A stretch of DNA of 64,000 nucleotides from a candidate division BRC1 bacterium HGW-BRC1-1 (GTDB lineage Bacteria; Sumerlaeota; Sumerlaeia; Sumerlaeales; Sumerlaeaceae): the NCBI GenBank assembly GCA_002842095.1, contig PHCB01000008.1, positions 124,001 to 188,000 of the forward strand. The letters are read 5' to 3'. The notes beneath the pieces were generated by a model. It searched no databases. It saw only the letters and a list, made by a program, of their open reading frames with translations, and had not been told where the DNA came from. Position 1 is the stretch's first letter. Each line of letters starts with the position of its first letter. Both the position numbers and the translations under genes were made by a program. Positions 8,183 through 17,638 of this stretch are shown here, piece after piece.

Positions 8183-9556
8183 TTATACCGGAGCGGAAAG
8201 GCGATCGGCCAGAGTGTGCGCCGTTTTCACCAGATCACCAGCGCCCATGGTAAGAATCAAATCACCCGGCTGAAGGGTGCCCATAACACATTCCTCAACC
8301 TGATCCAGACCCCCCGGGCATTGAACGTGGTGGTTCCCGTTCTGACGAATGTAATTCGCAATGGCCTGGGAATCGATCCCGTTGATGGGATCCTCCCCGG
8401 CGGCATAGACATCGGCCAGAATCACCACATCAGCGTCGCCGAAGGCATGTCCGAATTGTTCGGCGAAGGCTGCTACCCGAGAATAGCGATGGGGCTGAAA
8501 TACTGCAACGATGCGGCCCGCGTGACCAAGGCGAGCGGCAGCCAGGGTGGCTTTTATCTCGCTCGGATGATGGGCGTAATCGTCCACCAGATGATGATCT
8601 TCGGAAAGGGCAAGGGTCTGGAAACGTCTGCCAACACCTTCAAAATCATTCAGCCCCTGTGCGATTGCCTCAAACGGCAGATCGAGAGTCAGCCCGATTC
8701 CCACCACGGCAAGAGCGTTGGAAATGTTGTGCAGGCCTGGCTGGCGCAGGTGGATTTCACCCAATAAGTTGCCATGGTGACAGACCTCAAACCGACTCCC
8801 AAAATCCTCGTGGGTAACCTTGCGAGCAGAGATATCATGCTCGGGGTTAAAACCATACGTTACGCATTTCAAACCCGTGCAACGTTCCACCACGCGCTTT
8901 GCACCCGGATCGTCGGCGCAGTAAATACAGGTCCCACCTGGAATCACGTTGTTCAGATAGCGACAAAAGACATCGTCGAGTTGCGCGAGGTTCTTGTAAA
9001 AATCGGCGTGATCGAGTTCCACGTTGGTCAGAACCGCGATCTCGGATTTGTAATTGACGAGAGAGCCGTCGCTCTCATCGGCCTCGATAACGATCCAGTC
9101 GCTGTCGTTGGCCCGGGAATTATCCCCAAACGATTTGATGATTCCGCCCACCACATAGGAGGGCGCCACGCCGGCCGCAGACATGACGGTTGCTGCCATG
9201 GAGGTCGTGGTCGTTTTCCCGTGGGTGCCGGCGATGGTTATCCCGCGGCGTGAGTTGACGAGCCAGGCCAGTTTTTCTGACCGGTGGAAGCGTGGAATAC
9301 CCATCCGTTTTGCTTCGACCAGTTCGGGATTATCCTCGCGGATGGCGCTGCTCACCACGATTTCAGAGGCATCTTTAACGTTTTCAGCGCGGTGGCCGAT
9401 AAAAACTTCCGCGCCTTTAGCCCGCAGGGCGCTTACTCGTTCGGATTCCTTGGAATCGCTGCCGCTGACGGCAATGCCGCGCTGCATGAGCAGCAAGGCA
9501 ATGCCGCTCATGCCTATGCCGCCAATGCCGATAAAATGTATTTTTTCGTTTGTCAT
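8183..9556 (-). CDS. murC: UDP-N-acetylmuramate--L-alanine ligase
   Basis: The 457-aa enzyme adds L-alanine to UDP-MurNAc with ATP, starting the peptidoglycan stem peptide in the cytoplasm. The N-terminal UDP-binding Rossmann motif is IHFIGIGGIGMSGIA; the ATP loop is GTHGKTTTT (residues 110-118), followed by EADESDGS, TNVELDHADFY and the late DDYAHHPSEI motif. Length is normal for MurC. It stands alone, with no mur or fts genes beside it, so the division/cell-wall cluster is at least partly dispersed in this genome. Its stop lies 6 bp from the convergent CARF gene. Confidence 0.97.
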   Translation of the reverse strand: MTNEKIHFIGIGGIGMSGIALLLMQRGIAVSGSDSKESERVSALRAKGAEVFIGHRAENVKDASEIVVSSAIREDNPELVEAKRMGIPRFHRSEKLAWLVNSRRGITIAGTHGKTTTTSMAATVMSAAGVAPSYVVGGIIKSFGDNSRANDSDWIVIEADESDGSLVNYKSEIAVLTNVELDHADFYKNLAQLDDVFCRYLNNVIPGGTCIYCADDPGAKRVVERCTGLKCVTYGFNPEHDISARKVTHEDFGSRFEVCHHGNLLGEIHLRQPGLHNISNALAVVGIGLTLDLPFEAIAQGLNDFEGVGRRFQTLALSEDHHLVDDYAHHPSEIKATLAAARLGHAGRIVAVFQPHRYSRVAAFAEQFGHAFGDADVVILADVYAAGEDPINGIDSQAIANYIRQNGNHHVQCPGGLDQVEECVMGTLQPGDLILTMGAGDLVKTAHTLADRLSAPV

Positions 9557-9724
9557 GTCACTTCACAATGGGATTGAATGGGAGAGAGCAAGCAGAGCAG
9601 GACCCACCGTAAATTGCATGGGGCAGAATAGCAAGGGTTAGTCTGATAACTCGTGTTTCGGGCGGGGATGACTCCCCGTTGGTTTGACCAGATCGGCTGG
9701 CATTTGTTCGCGTTGTGCCGTGTT

Positions 9725-10906
9725 TTATGGGGCAACAGCAGCGTGGCGATGCATTTCTGCGCGGAGAAGATCCGCGTGGGCTGCCCAGGTAAAGCGGGCC
9801 GCGTGATCGCGTCCGGCCACGCCCATGGATTTACGAAGTTCCGGGCGGGTTGCGAGGGTGAAGATGGCGTCGGTAAGCTCGGAGGCATCCCCGGGCTGCA
9901 CCAGAATTGTAGATCGGTCTCTCGCGGTCGCTTCGGGTACCCCGCCCCAATCGCTGCCAATGCAGGGCAGCGCCGCAGCCTGCGCTTCCAGAAAAGAGAT
10001 GCCGAAGCTTTCGAGAAAATCCCCATCGGGTCGGCTGGGTTGAACGTGCATATTGGCGGCGGCCAGCAGGGGCGGTATTTCGTCGTAGCCTATGGGCCCG
10101 GTAAACAAAACACGGTCGTTCAAACCCAGAGATTGAGCAAGCGCCTTAAATTCGACTTCTTGCGGCCCTTCGCCTGCGATCACATAATAAAGGGGCAGAA
10201 CCGGATGACGCATTCGCAGGTCGGCCATTGCACGCAGGACATCATCGACGCCTTTTTGATAGCTCAGGCGGCAGATGGAAACCATCAGCACAGCTTCCTG
10301 CGCGGCAACTGGGGCAAAACGGTTCATCAAATTGGTTCGGGAGGACAGGCGCAGAGGGGACAGCTGAGCTTCAGAAAAGCGGTCGGGTTCTACCCCTGGG
10401 TGCACGACCACGACGGACGGCCGCAGAGCCGGATATAGCTTCTCCAAAAGTTTTCGTGTGTTGTGGCTGTTCGTGGCGAGGAACGCAGCGCGATCGAGCA
10501 CCGTCCGCATGATGAGCCTGCGAGGGGCCGACTTGTGCTCGGTTTGCAATTCAGTGCCATGCAGATAAATGCAGTAGGGAACCCGGTGTTTGGTTGCGCT
10601 TAACATGACGGGGAGTCCCATGGCGCGGTACGTTGGGCAGAGGGCGAAATCCGGAGCGAAGCTTTTCAGTGCATTGTTCGTGCGCAGAATGAGCGGAACC
10701 AGGCGAAGGATTGCGCGTGCACGAAGGGTGGGACGGTGAAGATTGAGATTTGGTTCTGTCTCAAGAATTTCTTCAGGGCCCGCATGGGGCGAATAGACCA
10801 ACACCTCATCACCACCTCGCGCGAGATGCCTCGCCTGTTCATGGGCGACTTTGGCCACACCGCCGGCGTCGGGGGGGTATTGAATGGTTGGCAGGAAGAT
10901 CTTCAT
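9725..10906 (-). CDS. Glycosyltransferase, GT4 family
   Basis: This 393-aa GT-B retaining glycosyltransferase begins with the acceptor-side motif FLPTIQYPPDAGGVAKVAHEQARHLA, typical of GT4. The C-terminal nucleotide-sugar domain has CRLSYQKGVDDVLRA, a hexapeptide region around FTGPIGYDEIPPLLAAANMHVQPS, and the E-x7-E motif in ESFGISFLEAQAAALP. It likely adds a sugar to a cell-surface glycan; donor and acceptor cannot be read. It is the last gene of the reverse-strand run that begins with the nuo genes, about 60 bp after the ferritin-like gene. The 168 bp between it and murC show no gene. Confidence 0.9.
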   Translation of the reverse strand: MKIFLPTIQYPPDAGGVAKVAHEQARHLARGGDEVLVYSPHAGPEEILETEPNLNLHRPTLRARAILRLVPLILRTNNALKSFAPDFALCPTYRAMGLPVMLSATKHRVPYCIYLHGTELQTEHKSAPRRLIMRTVLDRAAFLATNSHNTRKLLEKLYPALRPSVVVVHPGVEPDRFSEAQLSPLRLSSRTNLMNRFAPVAAQEAVLMVSICRLSYQKGVDDVLRAMADLRMRHPVLPLYYVIAGEGPQEVEFKALAQSLGLNDRVLFTGPIGYDEIPPLLAAANMHVQPSRPDGDFLESFGISFLEAQAAALPCIGSDWGGVPEATARDRSTILVQPGDASELTDAIFTLATRPELRKSMGVAGRDHAARFTWAAHADLLRAEMHRHAAVAP

Positions 10907-10967
10907 GGGGGAGTTGTGCAGGCAAAACTAAAGCGAAGTTTTCAGAGAAAATAATTGTTTCGGGCAG

Positions 10968-11459
10968 TCATTCCGCCGCGTTGTTGGCAGGGTCTTTCGC
11001 AGATGGTTCCGGGACAATTTCCGGTGGAGGCATAGCCGCAGCCACGGCTTGTTTTATCTGCTCAATTTGCAGTTTTTCAATTTCCCAAATCTTCAGCACA
11101 CATTCGCGGGCAGCGGGATAGCCGTCGCACAGGGGCAGTGATTTCTCCGTTTCTGCGACCTCGTTCAACCGGCGCCGGAGCAGCTCTTTCATCATGTAGG
11201 AGATGGACAGATAGTTTGTATCGGCAACCAGTTCGTCGAAAATTCCCGGTTGGGGGACACCGCCCAGCGACATGATCAATCGCCCAACAGCGAGGGCCGC
11301 TTCGTGGTCTTCTGCGGCCTGCGATACCGCCAGATCCCACAGCGATGCTTTGTCGGGGGCGACGTAGGGAGAACTGATGGTGATGTAGTGGGCAAAGGAA
11401 AATGTTTTCCGGGTCAGGAGAATCTGAAGATGATCGATGAGTTGCGGGGCAGTAAGCAT
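10968..11459 (-). CDS. Small helical protein, possibly ferritin-like, coupled to nuoN
   Basis: I do not firmly recognise this 163-aa protein. It looks all-helical, with acidic/histidine-bearing helices (AAEDHEAALAVGRLIMSLGGVP at residues 48-69, then SYMMKELLRRRLNEVAETEK and KIWEIEKLQIEQIKQ) that resemble ferritin-like four-helix bundles, including the LGGVP turn. The exact E-x-x-H metal motif is not clear, so metal binding is uncertain. The C-terminus is Pro/Glu-rich and probably disordered. Its ATG shares one base with the nuoN stop (TGATG at 11457-11461), which implies translational coupling to complex I. A role in complex I assembly or iron handling is only inferred from this position. Confidence 0.7.
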   Translation of the reverse strand: MLTAPQLIDHLQILLTRKTFSFAHYITISSPYVAPDKASLWDLAVSQAAEDHEAALAVGRLIMSLGGVPQPGIFDELVADTNYLSISYMMKELLRRRLNEVAETEKSLPLCDGYPAARECVLKIWEIEKLQIEQIKQAVAAAMPPPEIVPEPSAKDPANNAAE

Positions 11460-12994
11460 CAGCGCACCGCCAGGGGTGGCGCTGGTGCTTCGGGGATGGC
11501 GATGTCAGCGGGAGGCATCTTACCGGCACCCCGGGCAGCCAGAGCACTGATGGGGGTCCAGTAAAGTTGGATCAGGAGGATGGGGATGGCGAATGTTATG
11601 ACGCCAAATCTTTCGAGAACGTTGATTCTGAATCCACCCGTTTCGCGCGTGGGCGGGGAGAAGGTCATCGTGCGAATGATGGCGAGATAGTAGAAGGCAG
11701 ACACCACCGCGTTGAGCACTGCGATCAGAGCCAGACTGTAATAAAACGCCGGCAGGGGCGAGAAGCGCGCCTTCTCAAGCAGTGCTGCAAATATTTTCCA
11801 CTTGGCCACAAACCCCGCCGTGGGCGGAATTCCAACCAGCGATATGATGAGAATGGCCATGGCCACCGCGAAGGCAGGGGACCGATAGAGCACACCTTGA
11901 AATGCCGAGATGGCGGTGCTGCCGGTTTTGTTTTGCACGCAGATGACGCCGAGAAAAACGCCGAGGTTCATAATCAGATAAACCACGAAGTAGAAGAGGA
12001 TCGCTTCGAAACTGGTCTGGTTGGCGGCCACAAAACCCGTGAGCATATAGCCCGCGTGGGCGATGGAGGAGTAGGCGAGAAGGCGTTTGAAATCCGTTTG
12101 GCGCAAAGCAACGAAATTGCCAAGGGTCATGGTGAGGATGGAGACGATCCAGAAGATCGTTTCCAGATCGAACCGGTTGCTCATGATTGTTTCGAAGCGA
12201 AGCGTGTCGAAGGGCGCGATTGTGAGGACGCCGAAGAACGGGGCGAGGAAGCGCATGAAAACGGCGAAACCGGCGGCTTTTGAAGCAATGGAGAGGTAGG
12301 CGACAAACGGCGTCGGCGCCCCCTCGTAAACGTCCGGCGCCCAGAAGTGAAAGGGGACGGCGCTCATTTTATAACCAAAGCCCACCAGAACGAGAACCAT
12401 CGCCAGCATAAAGGCGGGCAGGTTGGACTGGGATATTTGAACGATGTCGATGAAGTACAGAGAGCCGCTCATGCCATAAAGCAGGCTGAGGCCGTACAGG
12501 AGAATACCCGAGGAGGCTGCTCCGAAGAGGAGGTACTTCAGCGATGCTTCCGCCGCAGGGCGCGAACCCTTGTTGTATCCCGCCAGAATGTAGGAGGGGA
12601 GAGACAGGGTTTCCAGAGCAAGGAAAAGCATGAGCAGATTGGTGCTGGAAACAAGCAGGTTGGCTGCGGCAGTGGCGGTGGGGAAAGCCGAGAACAGAAT
12701 GGTTATAACCGTCGCTGATAAAATCAGGGTCTTGAAGAAGAGGGCAAAACTGTCGGTGGTTATGGTCGCGTGGAAATAGGTCGCGGTGTCGTTGCCGGTC
12801 AGAACCCACTGGAGGATAGTGTAACCCAAAGCCATGGTGGTGCCGAGTAGGGCGATAATGGCAATTCGGGGCGAGCGGGTTTTTTCGATAAAGAGATCAG
12901 CCAAAACCACACCCAGAAGCGTGACCACGAGCAGAAGCTCGGAGCCGATGGCTTGAAGGCCCATCAGGGTTTCCATGAGGAATTGCTGATGCAT
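11459..12994 (-). CDS. nuoN: NADH-quinone oxidoreductase subunit N
   Basis: NuoN is one of the three antiporter-like proton channels in the membrane arm of complex I. The product has about 14 hydrophobic segments and the proton_antipo_M domain, with LSLPSYILAGYNKGSRPAAEASLKYLLFGAASSGILLYG and LAYSSIAHAGYML carrying the conserved Glu and Lys positions. The start is taken at 12994 (MHQQFLMETL); a longer reading to 13048 would overlap nuoM by 50 nt. This leaves 4 bp after the nuoM stop. Its own stop overlaps the next gene by one base. Confidence 0.96.
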   Translation of the reverse strand: MHQQFLMETLMGLQAIGSELLLVVTLLGVVLADLFIEKTRSPRIAIIALLGTTMALGYTILQWVLTGNDTATYFHATITTDSFALFFKTLILSATVITILFSAFPTATAAANLLVSSTNLLMLFLALETLSLPSYILAGYNKGSRPAAEASLKYLLFGAASSGILLYGLSLLYGMSGSLYFIDIVQISQSNLPAFMLAMVLVLVGFGYKMSAVPFHFWAPDVYEGAPTPFVAYLSIASKAAGFAVFMRFLAPFFGVLTIAPFDTLRFETIMSNRFDLETIFWIVSILTMTLGNFVALRQTDFKRLLAYSSIAHAGYMLTGFVAANQTSFEAILFYFVVYLIMNLGVFLGVICVQNKTGSTAISAFQGVLYRSPAFAVAMAILIISLVGIPPTAGFVAKWKIFAALLEKARFSPLPAFYYSLALIAVLNAVVSAFYYLAIIRTMTFSPPTRETGGFRINVLERFGVITFAIPILLIQLYWTPISALAARGAGKMPPADIAIPEAPAPPLAVR

Positions 12995-12998
12995 CCGG

Positions 12999-14639
12999 TT
13001 ACATCCCCATCGCTGGAGCGCTGGCGGCCAGAGCAGCGGCCACACCATTAGCGGTGGTGGCGGCTCCCGTTGCCGGGAAGAGGGTGAGCAGAGACCCCAT
13101 GGCTCCGTTGAAGACGTTCAACGCGAGATTCGGGAAGATACCGAGCACCAATGCGAGCACGGCAAGAGGGACCAATTGGAGGTATTCAAGGCGATTGAGA
13201 TCCTTGAAGTCAGCATACTCGGGCTTCAACTTACCGAGATAGACGCGCTGCATGGTGTATAGCAGATACGCTGCACCGAGAATCAGGGCAAAGGCTGCTG
13301 CCATGGTCAGGTAGCTCATGTTGAATGTCCAACCGAAGGCTTGCGGAACGGCGGCGGTGGATTGCGATTTGAAGGCTCCGAGAAAGACCATCACTTCGCT
13401 GATGAAACTGCAGAGTCCCGGAAGACCCAGGGATGCAAAAAAGGCAACGATGGCGAGGGTGAGGTAGCGGGGCATCTGAAGGCCAATGCCGCCAAAGCGT
13501 GCGATCTCACGGTGGTGGGCTCGCTCGTAAACTACGCCCACGATCATAAACATCATTGAGGCAGAAATGCCGTGGTTGAACATTTGGAATACAGCGCCGT
13601 TGAGGCCCTCGGCGTTCAGCGCCGCCATGCCCAGCATGACCAGCCCCATGTGAGAGACCGACGAGTAAGCGACCAGTTTTTTGAAATCCGTCTGAGCCAT
13701 GGCAACCATGGCACCGTAAATGGCGCTGATGACGCCAAGGAGAGCGATGATGCCGATGAACGTTTGGGTGGAGATGGGGAACATCGGGAAGTTAACCCGC
13801 AGAATTCCGTAGGCGCCAAGCTTCAGCAGCACACCCGCCAGGATGACAGAGATGGCCGTGGGGGCCTCCACGTGGGCGTCTGGTAACCAGGTGTGGAAGG
13901 GAAACATCGGAACCTTGATAGCGAAGGCGATGAAGAATCCCCAGAAGAGCAGGTGGGCTGTTAATAGACTGTCGCTGAAGGGTGCGATCGCGATGAGTTC
14001 GGGGATTGAGAAGGTGTGGTACTTCATGTAGAGTACGATGATGGCGAGCAGCATCAGCACCGAGCCGGCAAACGTATAGAGGAAGAATTTTATGGCAGCG
14101 TATTCTTTGCGCGGCCCTCCCCAGATGCCGATCAGGAAGTACATTGGCAGCAGCATCACCTCCCAGAAGACGTAAAACAGGAAGAGATCGAGCGCCACGA
14201 ACACACCCATCATGCCGGTGATGAGCAGCATGTACATCATGTGATAGCCGCGGGGTGCCTTGGCGATGTTCCACGCAGGGAACACCGCAAGGAGCGAGAG
14301 AAGACCCGTGAGGAAGAGCATCAATACCCCCAGGCCGTCGACCCCCACGTGGTACCAGATGTTATACTCGCCGATCCAGGCCACGCGCTGCTCATAGAGC
14401 GATTGCGCGCCATCGGGAAAGGCAACGCCCTTGATGCCGATGAAGCCGCCGCGCAGCTCGGGCGCCAGCGCGTAGTAGTTCACCAGAAGAATCGTGCTGA
14501 GAACGAAGACCACGAAGGCCGTGATCAGGGAAATCCAACGTGCCCATCTGTTGCCGCGTTCGCCTGGCACGAGCGCCATGGCCACCATGCCGATGATGGG
14601 CGCAAAGACGATCCAGGTTAGTATGCAGGGTATATTCAT
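12999..14639 (-). CDS. nuoM: NADH-quinone oxidoreductase subunit M
   Basis: This 546-aa antiporter-like subunit of the complex I membrane arm moves protons as NADH is oxidised by quinone. The proton-channel features are visible: FYVFWEVMLLPMYFLIGIWGG with the conserved glutamate, KVPMFPFHTWLPDAHVEAPTA, LLKLGAYGILR and KKLVAYSSVSHMGLVMLG. The ATG overlaps the nuoL stop by 4 nt (14636-14639), so the two are translationally coupled. Length fits NuoM. Confidence 0.97.
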   Translation of the reverse strand: MNIPCILTWIVFAPIIGMVAMALVPGERGNRWARWISLITAFVVFVLSTILLVNYYALAPELRGGFIGIKGVAFPDGAQSLYEQRVAWIGEYNIWYHVGVDGLGVLMLFLTGLLSLLAVFPAWNIAKAPRGYHMMYMLLITGMMGVFVALDLFLFYVFWEVMLLPMYFLIGIWGGPRKEYAAIKFFLYTFAGSVLMLLAIIVLYMKYHTFSIPELIAIAPFSDSLLTAHLLFWGFFIAFAIKVPMFPFHTWLPDAHVEAPTAISVILAGVLLKLGAYGILRVNFPMFPISTQTFIGIIALLGVISAIYGAMVAMAQTDFKKLVAYSSVSHMGLVMLGMAALNAEGLNGAVFQMFNHGISASMMFMIVGVVYERAHHREIARFGGIGLQMPRYLTLAIVAFFASLGLPGLCSFISEVMVFLGAFKSQSTAAVPQAFGWTFNMSYLTMAAAFALILGAAYLLYTMQRVYLGKLKPEYADFKDLNRLEYLQLVPLAVLALVLGIFPNLALNVFNGAMGSLLTLFPATGAATTANGVAAALAASAPAMGM

Positions 14640-16774
14640 TTAACCGCCATCCAGAACATAAAGCCTCCGAGGAAAACAACCCCCGCGAGGATGAAAACAA
14701 GATAATTGCCCACGCGTCCGGTTTGCAGACGGCTCAGGTTGCGTCCGACTCCGGCCACCGAATTGGCCACACCGTTCACGGCACCATCGACGATGATGCG
14801 GTCGAACTGCCCCGCGATATAGGAGAGGACTTTGGTCACGCGGCCTGTCGCATTCACGGCGCCGTCCACCACCCAGCGATCCAACCATGCCGCCAGACCA
14901 CAAAGGCGCATGAGTGGTCGAATCACAGCAATCTGAAAAAACTCGTCCACGTAGTATTTATTGAGCAGCAGGACGTATACAGGGCGGAAGCGTCGTGCCA
15001 TGGCTTCGGCCGAAATTTTGCGTGCGGAGTAGGTAAGGTATGCTCCGCCGAGTCCCAGGAAAAATGCGCACAGCGAGAAGATGACCGCGAGATGGTGAGC
15101 GTGTTCCTCTTCCGGCTCGTGGATTGGGACAACTTTCATGGCGGTGATCAGGCCACGGGGCGATGCGGCTTCAGGGTGTTCATGGGATTCCTGAGGAGTT
15201 TCCACAAACACGGCCTTCTGCTCCTTGTCGTGGGCGACCGCGAGGATGGAACCTTCCGGTGTGTAGCGCGAGACAACTTCTGAGCGCAAAGGCACCGGGT
15301 TGCGAAACCAGAACCAGTCATGATGCCCGCCCATGGGCCAGATGCTCAGGGCTGTAAGGATCATCAGTGGAAGGGCCATCGTCCATGGACTTTCATGGGC
15401 ATGGGCGTATTTGGCCTCATCCCGGGGCGTGCCGAAGAAGGTCAGGATGATCAGGCGGAACATATAAAATGAGGTGAGTGCGGCGGCGGCCACCGAGAAA
15501 ATGGGCAGTAGAATGTGCGCACTGTTTTGTCCGCTCAGTTGGATGGACCCTGCAATAATGGAGTCCTTCGTGAAGAAGCCGGAGAAGGGCGGAAGACCCG
15601 TGAGAGCCAGCGTGGCGATAATAAACGTGGCAAAGGTTATGGGCAACTTGCGGCGAAGGCCACCCATCTGCGACATCGACTGTGAATGCACGGCGTGAAT
15701 TACGCTGCCCGAACCAAGGAATAGGCACGCTTTGAAAAACGCATGGGTGATCAGATGGTAAACGCCCGAAGTGTAACCGCTGAAGATGAAACCGCCCACG
15801 CCGAGGCCAAGCATCATGTACCCCAGTTGGGAGATGGTCGAGTACGCGAGGACCTTTTTAATGTCGTCCATCACGATGCCAATGGTCGCGGCGAAAATGG
15901 CCGTGAACCCGCCCACATAGGCCATGACCAGAAAGACTTCCGGTGTGAGCATGGGGTAGCTTCGCGCCATGAGGAACACGCCCGCGGCGACCATGGTGGC
16001 AGCGTGAATGAGCGCGCTGACCGGCGTGGGCCCTTCCATGGCGTCGGGCAACCAGATGTGCAGTGGGAACTGGGCACTTTTGCCCATGGCACCGCCGAAG
16101 AGCAGCAGCCCCGCCCACATCTGCCAGTTACCGGTAAAGGTGCCGGCGGCCACCGCACTGAAAACATTCTCAAAACGGAATGAACCGGTCTGGGTGAAGA
16201 TGATGAGAATGCCCACGAACATCAGCACATCGCCAATGCGGGTGGTCATAAAGGCCTTCAGGCTGGCGTTGGCCGCGCTTTGCTTGTCGAAGTAGTGCCC
16301 GATGAGCAGATAAGAGCAAAGGCCCATGATCTCCCACGCGACGTAAAGGGTGAGGAAGTTATCCGCTAATACCAGCGCCAGCATGGCCGCCGTGAACAAC
16401 TGCAACACCGTGAAGAAACGGTGGTAGCGGACATCGCCATGCATGTAGCCGATGGAAAACAGATGCACCAGAAAGCTGATGGTGCTGATCATAACGATCA
16501 TCAGGGCCGATAGATTATCGACAAGTATGCCCGCGAGGAACGGCCGACCGGGTGCCGCATTGAACCAGGGGGTCGATTCAAGAATGGTGGCGTAGGCGCT
16601 GTTTTGTTTGAACAGATGAACGAAGATACTTAGCGACAGCGCGAGAGTCGCGCCCATGATGCCCGTGGCAAACCAGTCGCCCTTGCGGGGCATGCGACCG
16701 CCGAAAAAGAGCATGATGAAAAAGCCAAGGGCAGGCAGAATGGGAACGAGGATGGCGATTTTCCAGTCGATCAT
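14636..16774 (-). CDS. nuoL: NADH-quinone oxidoreductase subunit L
   Basis: NuoL is the distal proton channel of complex I and carries the long lateral helix. The 712-aa product shows the N-terminal VDNLSALMIVMISTISFLVHLFSIGYM, WEIMGLCSYLLIGHYFDK, GKSAQFPLHIWLPDAMEGPTPVSALIHAATMVAAGV and KKVLAYSTISQLGYMMLGLG. A long hydrophilic, His/Glu-rich loop (around HEHPEAASPRG and EPEEEHAHH, residues ~515-560) precedes the lateral-helix region and could bind metal; it is somewhat unusual. The nuoK stop is 11 bp upstream. Confidence 0.97.
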   Translation of the reverse strand: MIDWKIAILVPILPALGFFIMLFFGGRMPRKGDWFATGIMGATLALSLSIFVHLFKQNSAYATILESTPWFNAAPGRPFLAGILVDNLSALMIVMISTISFLVHLFSIGYMHGDVRYHRFFTVLQLFTAAMLALVLADNFLTLYVAWEIMGLCSYLLIGHYFDKQSAANASLKAFMTTRIGDVLMFVGILIIFTQTGSFRFENVFSAVAAGTFTGNWQMWAGLLLFGGAMGKSAQFPLHIWLPDAMEGPTPVSALIHAATMVAAGVFLMARSYPMLTPEVFLVMAYVGGFTAIFAATIGIVMDDIKKVLAYSTISQLGYMMLGLGVGGFIFSGYTSGVYHLITHAFFKACLFLGSGSVIHAVHSQSMSQMGGLRRKLPITFATFIIATLALTGLPPFSGFFTKDSIIAGSIQLSGQNSAHILLPIFSVAAAALTSFYMFRLIILTFFGTPRDEAKYAHAHESPWTMALPLMILTALSIWPMGGHHDWFWFRNPVPLRSEVVSRYTPEGSILAVAHDKEQKAVFVETPQESHEHPEAASPRGLITAMKVVPIHEPEEEHAHHLAVIFSLCAFFLGLGGAYLTYSARKISAEAMARRFRPVYVLLLNKYYVDEFFQIAVIRPLMRLCGLAAWLDRWVVDGAVNATGRVTKVLSYIAGQFDRIIVDGAVNGVANSVAGVGRNLSRLQTGRVGNYLVFILAGVVFLGGFMFWMAVK

Positions 16775-16785
16775 GAAAGTTTCCG

Positions 16786-17130
16786 TCAGCCTCTCATGGT
16801 GTCGGCGTCATCGACTTCGATGGTCCCGAACATATTAAAGAGGTTCAAAATAATGGCCAGAGCCACTGCAGCCTCGCACGCCGCCAGGATAATCACAAAA
16901 ATTGCAAAGACCTGACCGTCCATGTAGGCCGCCTCCGGCATGGTCGTCGGGAAAATGGGTTTGTTGGAGTAACGGGAAAAAGCGATCAGATTGATATTAG
17001 CGGCGTTCAGCATGAGTTCGATGGAGATGAGAATTCCCACGGCGTTCTTGCGTGACACGATGCCGATCACCCCGAGAACAAACAAAATCGCGCCGAGCAC
17101 CAGATAGTGTTGGAGTCCGATGGGTCCCAT
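16786..17130 (-). CDS. nuoK: NADH-quinone oxidoreductase subunit K
   Basis: This small three-helix membrane subunit of complex I (about 114 aa) begins MGPIGLQHYLVLGAILFVLGVIG. It has the conserved buried glutamates in LISIELMLNAANINLIAF and FVIILAACEAAVALAIILNLF. The ATG at 17130 is preceded by AAGGA at good distance and lies 4 bp after the nuoJ stop; a start at 17154 would overlap nuoJ and is less likely. Confidence 0.96.
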   Translation of the reverse strand: MGPIGLQHYLVLGAILFVLGVIGIVSRKNAVGILISIELMLNAANINLIAFSRYSNKPIFPTTMPEAAYMDGQVFAIFVIILAACEAAVALAIILNLFNMFGTIEVDDADTMRG

Positions 17131-17134
17131 GGGA

Positions 17135-17638
17135 TCAGTCCTTGTCCCTTCCACGCACCAGATACGCCGCCCCGATAAGGGCAGCCAGAAGGGTGACCGA
17201 GGAAAATTCGAAAGCCAGCAGGTAGTTTTTCAGTAACATGTAGCCGATGGGAGCCGTGGTGCCGCCCGGGGGGGGCGCGGTAGGAACGTTGTTCCATGTG
17301 GCCAGTTGCAGGATGCTTAAAACCATCACCAGCAAAGCCGCACCCAGAAGCGTGCCGACAAGATAGGACCTGCTGCCGTCAACTGTAACGAAATCAATGT
17401 TTTTGTTCGTTAGCAGGATTCCGAAGAGAAGAAGGACCAGAATCCCGCCCACGTAAACGACCACCTGAGTGATGGCCAGAAAGTCGGCATCCAGAAATAC
17501 GTATACGCCAGCTATGGCCAATAGGGTGAAAAAGAGGCCAAAGGCAGCATTGACAATATTCTTAGCATAGGTTGCCACGATGGCAGAACCCACGGCTAAA
17601 ACAGCAATTATCCAGAAGATCACAGTGGAGGCGTTCAT
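17135..17638 (-). CDS. nuoJ: NADH-quinone oxidoreductase subunit J
   Basis: The 167-aa membrane subunit has five hydrophobic segments with the NuoJ hallmarks NIVNAAFGLFFTLLAIAGVYVFLDADFLAITQVVVYVGGILVLLLFGILLT. It helps couple quinone reduction to proton movement. It is the first nuo gene in this run: no nuoA-I or nuoH is next to it, so the rest of complex I is encoded elsewhere. Upstream, 121 bp separate it from the YkgJ-type gene on the same strand. That gap holds no gene; an overlapping frame of 78 codons there has no family features. Confidence 0.95.
   Translation of the reverse strand: MNASTVIFWIIAVLAVGSAIVATYAKNIVNAAFGLFFTLLAIAGVYVFLDADFLAITQVVVYVGGILVLLLFGILLTNKNIDFVTVDGSRSYLVGTLLGAALLVMVLSILQLATWNNVPTAPPPGGTTAPIGYMLLKNYLLAFEFSSVTLLAALIGAAYLVRGRDKD

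Noticed and set aside
9653..10438. A 261-codon forward-strand open frame
   Set aside because: It is antisense to the GT4 glycosyltransferase at 9725-10906, which has clear family motifs; its own translation looks like no known protein.
11567..12283. A 238-codon forward-strand open frame rich in Glu, Arg and His
   Set aside because: It is antisense to nuoN. Charged, low-complexity translations are typical of the opposite strand of membrane-protein genes.
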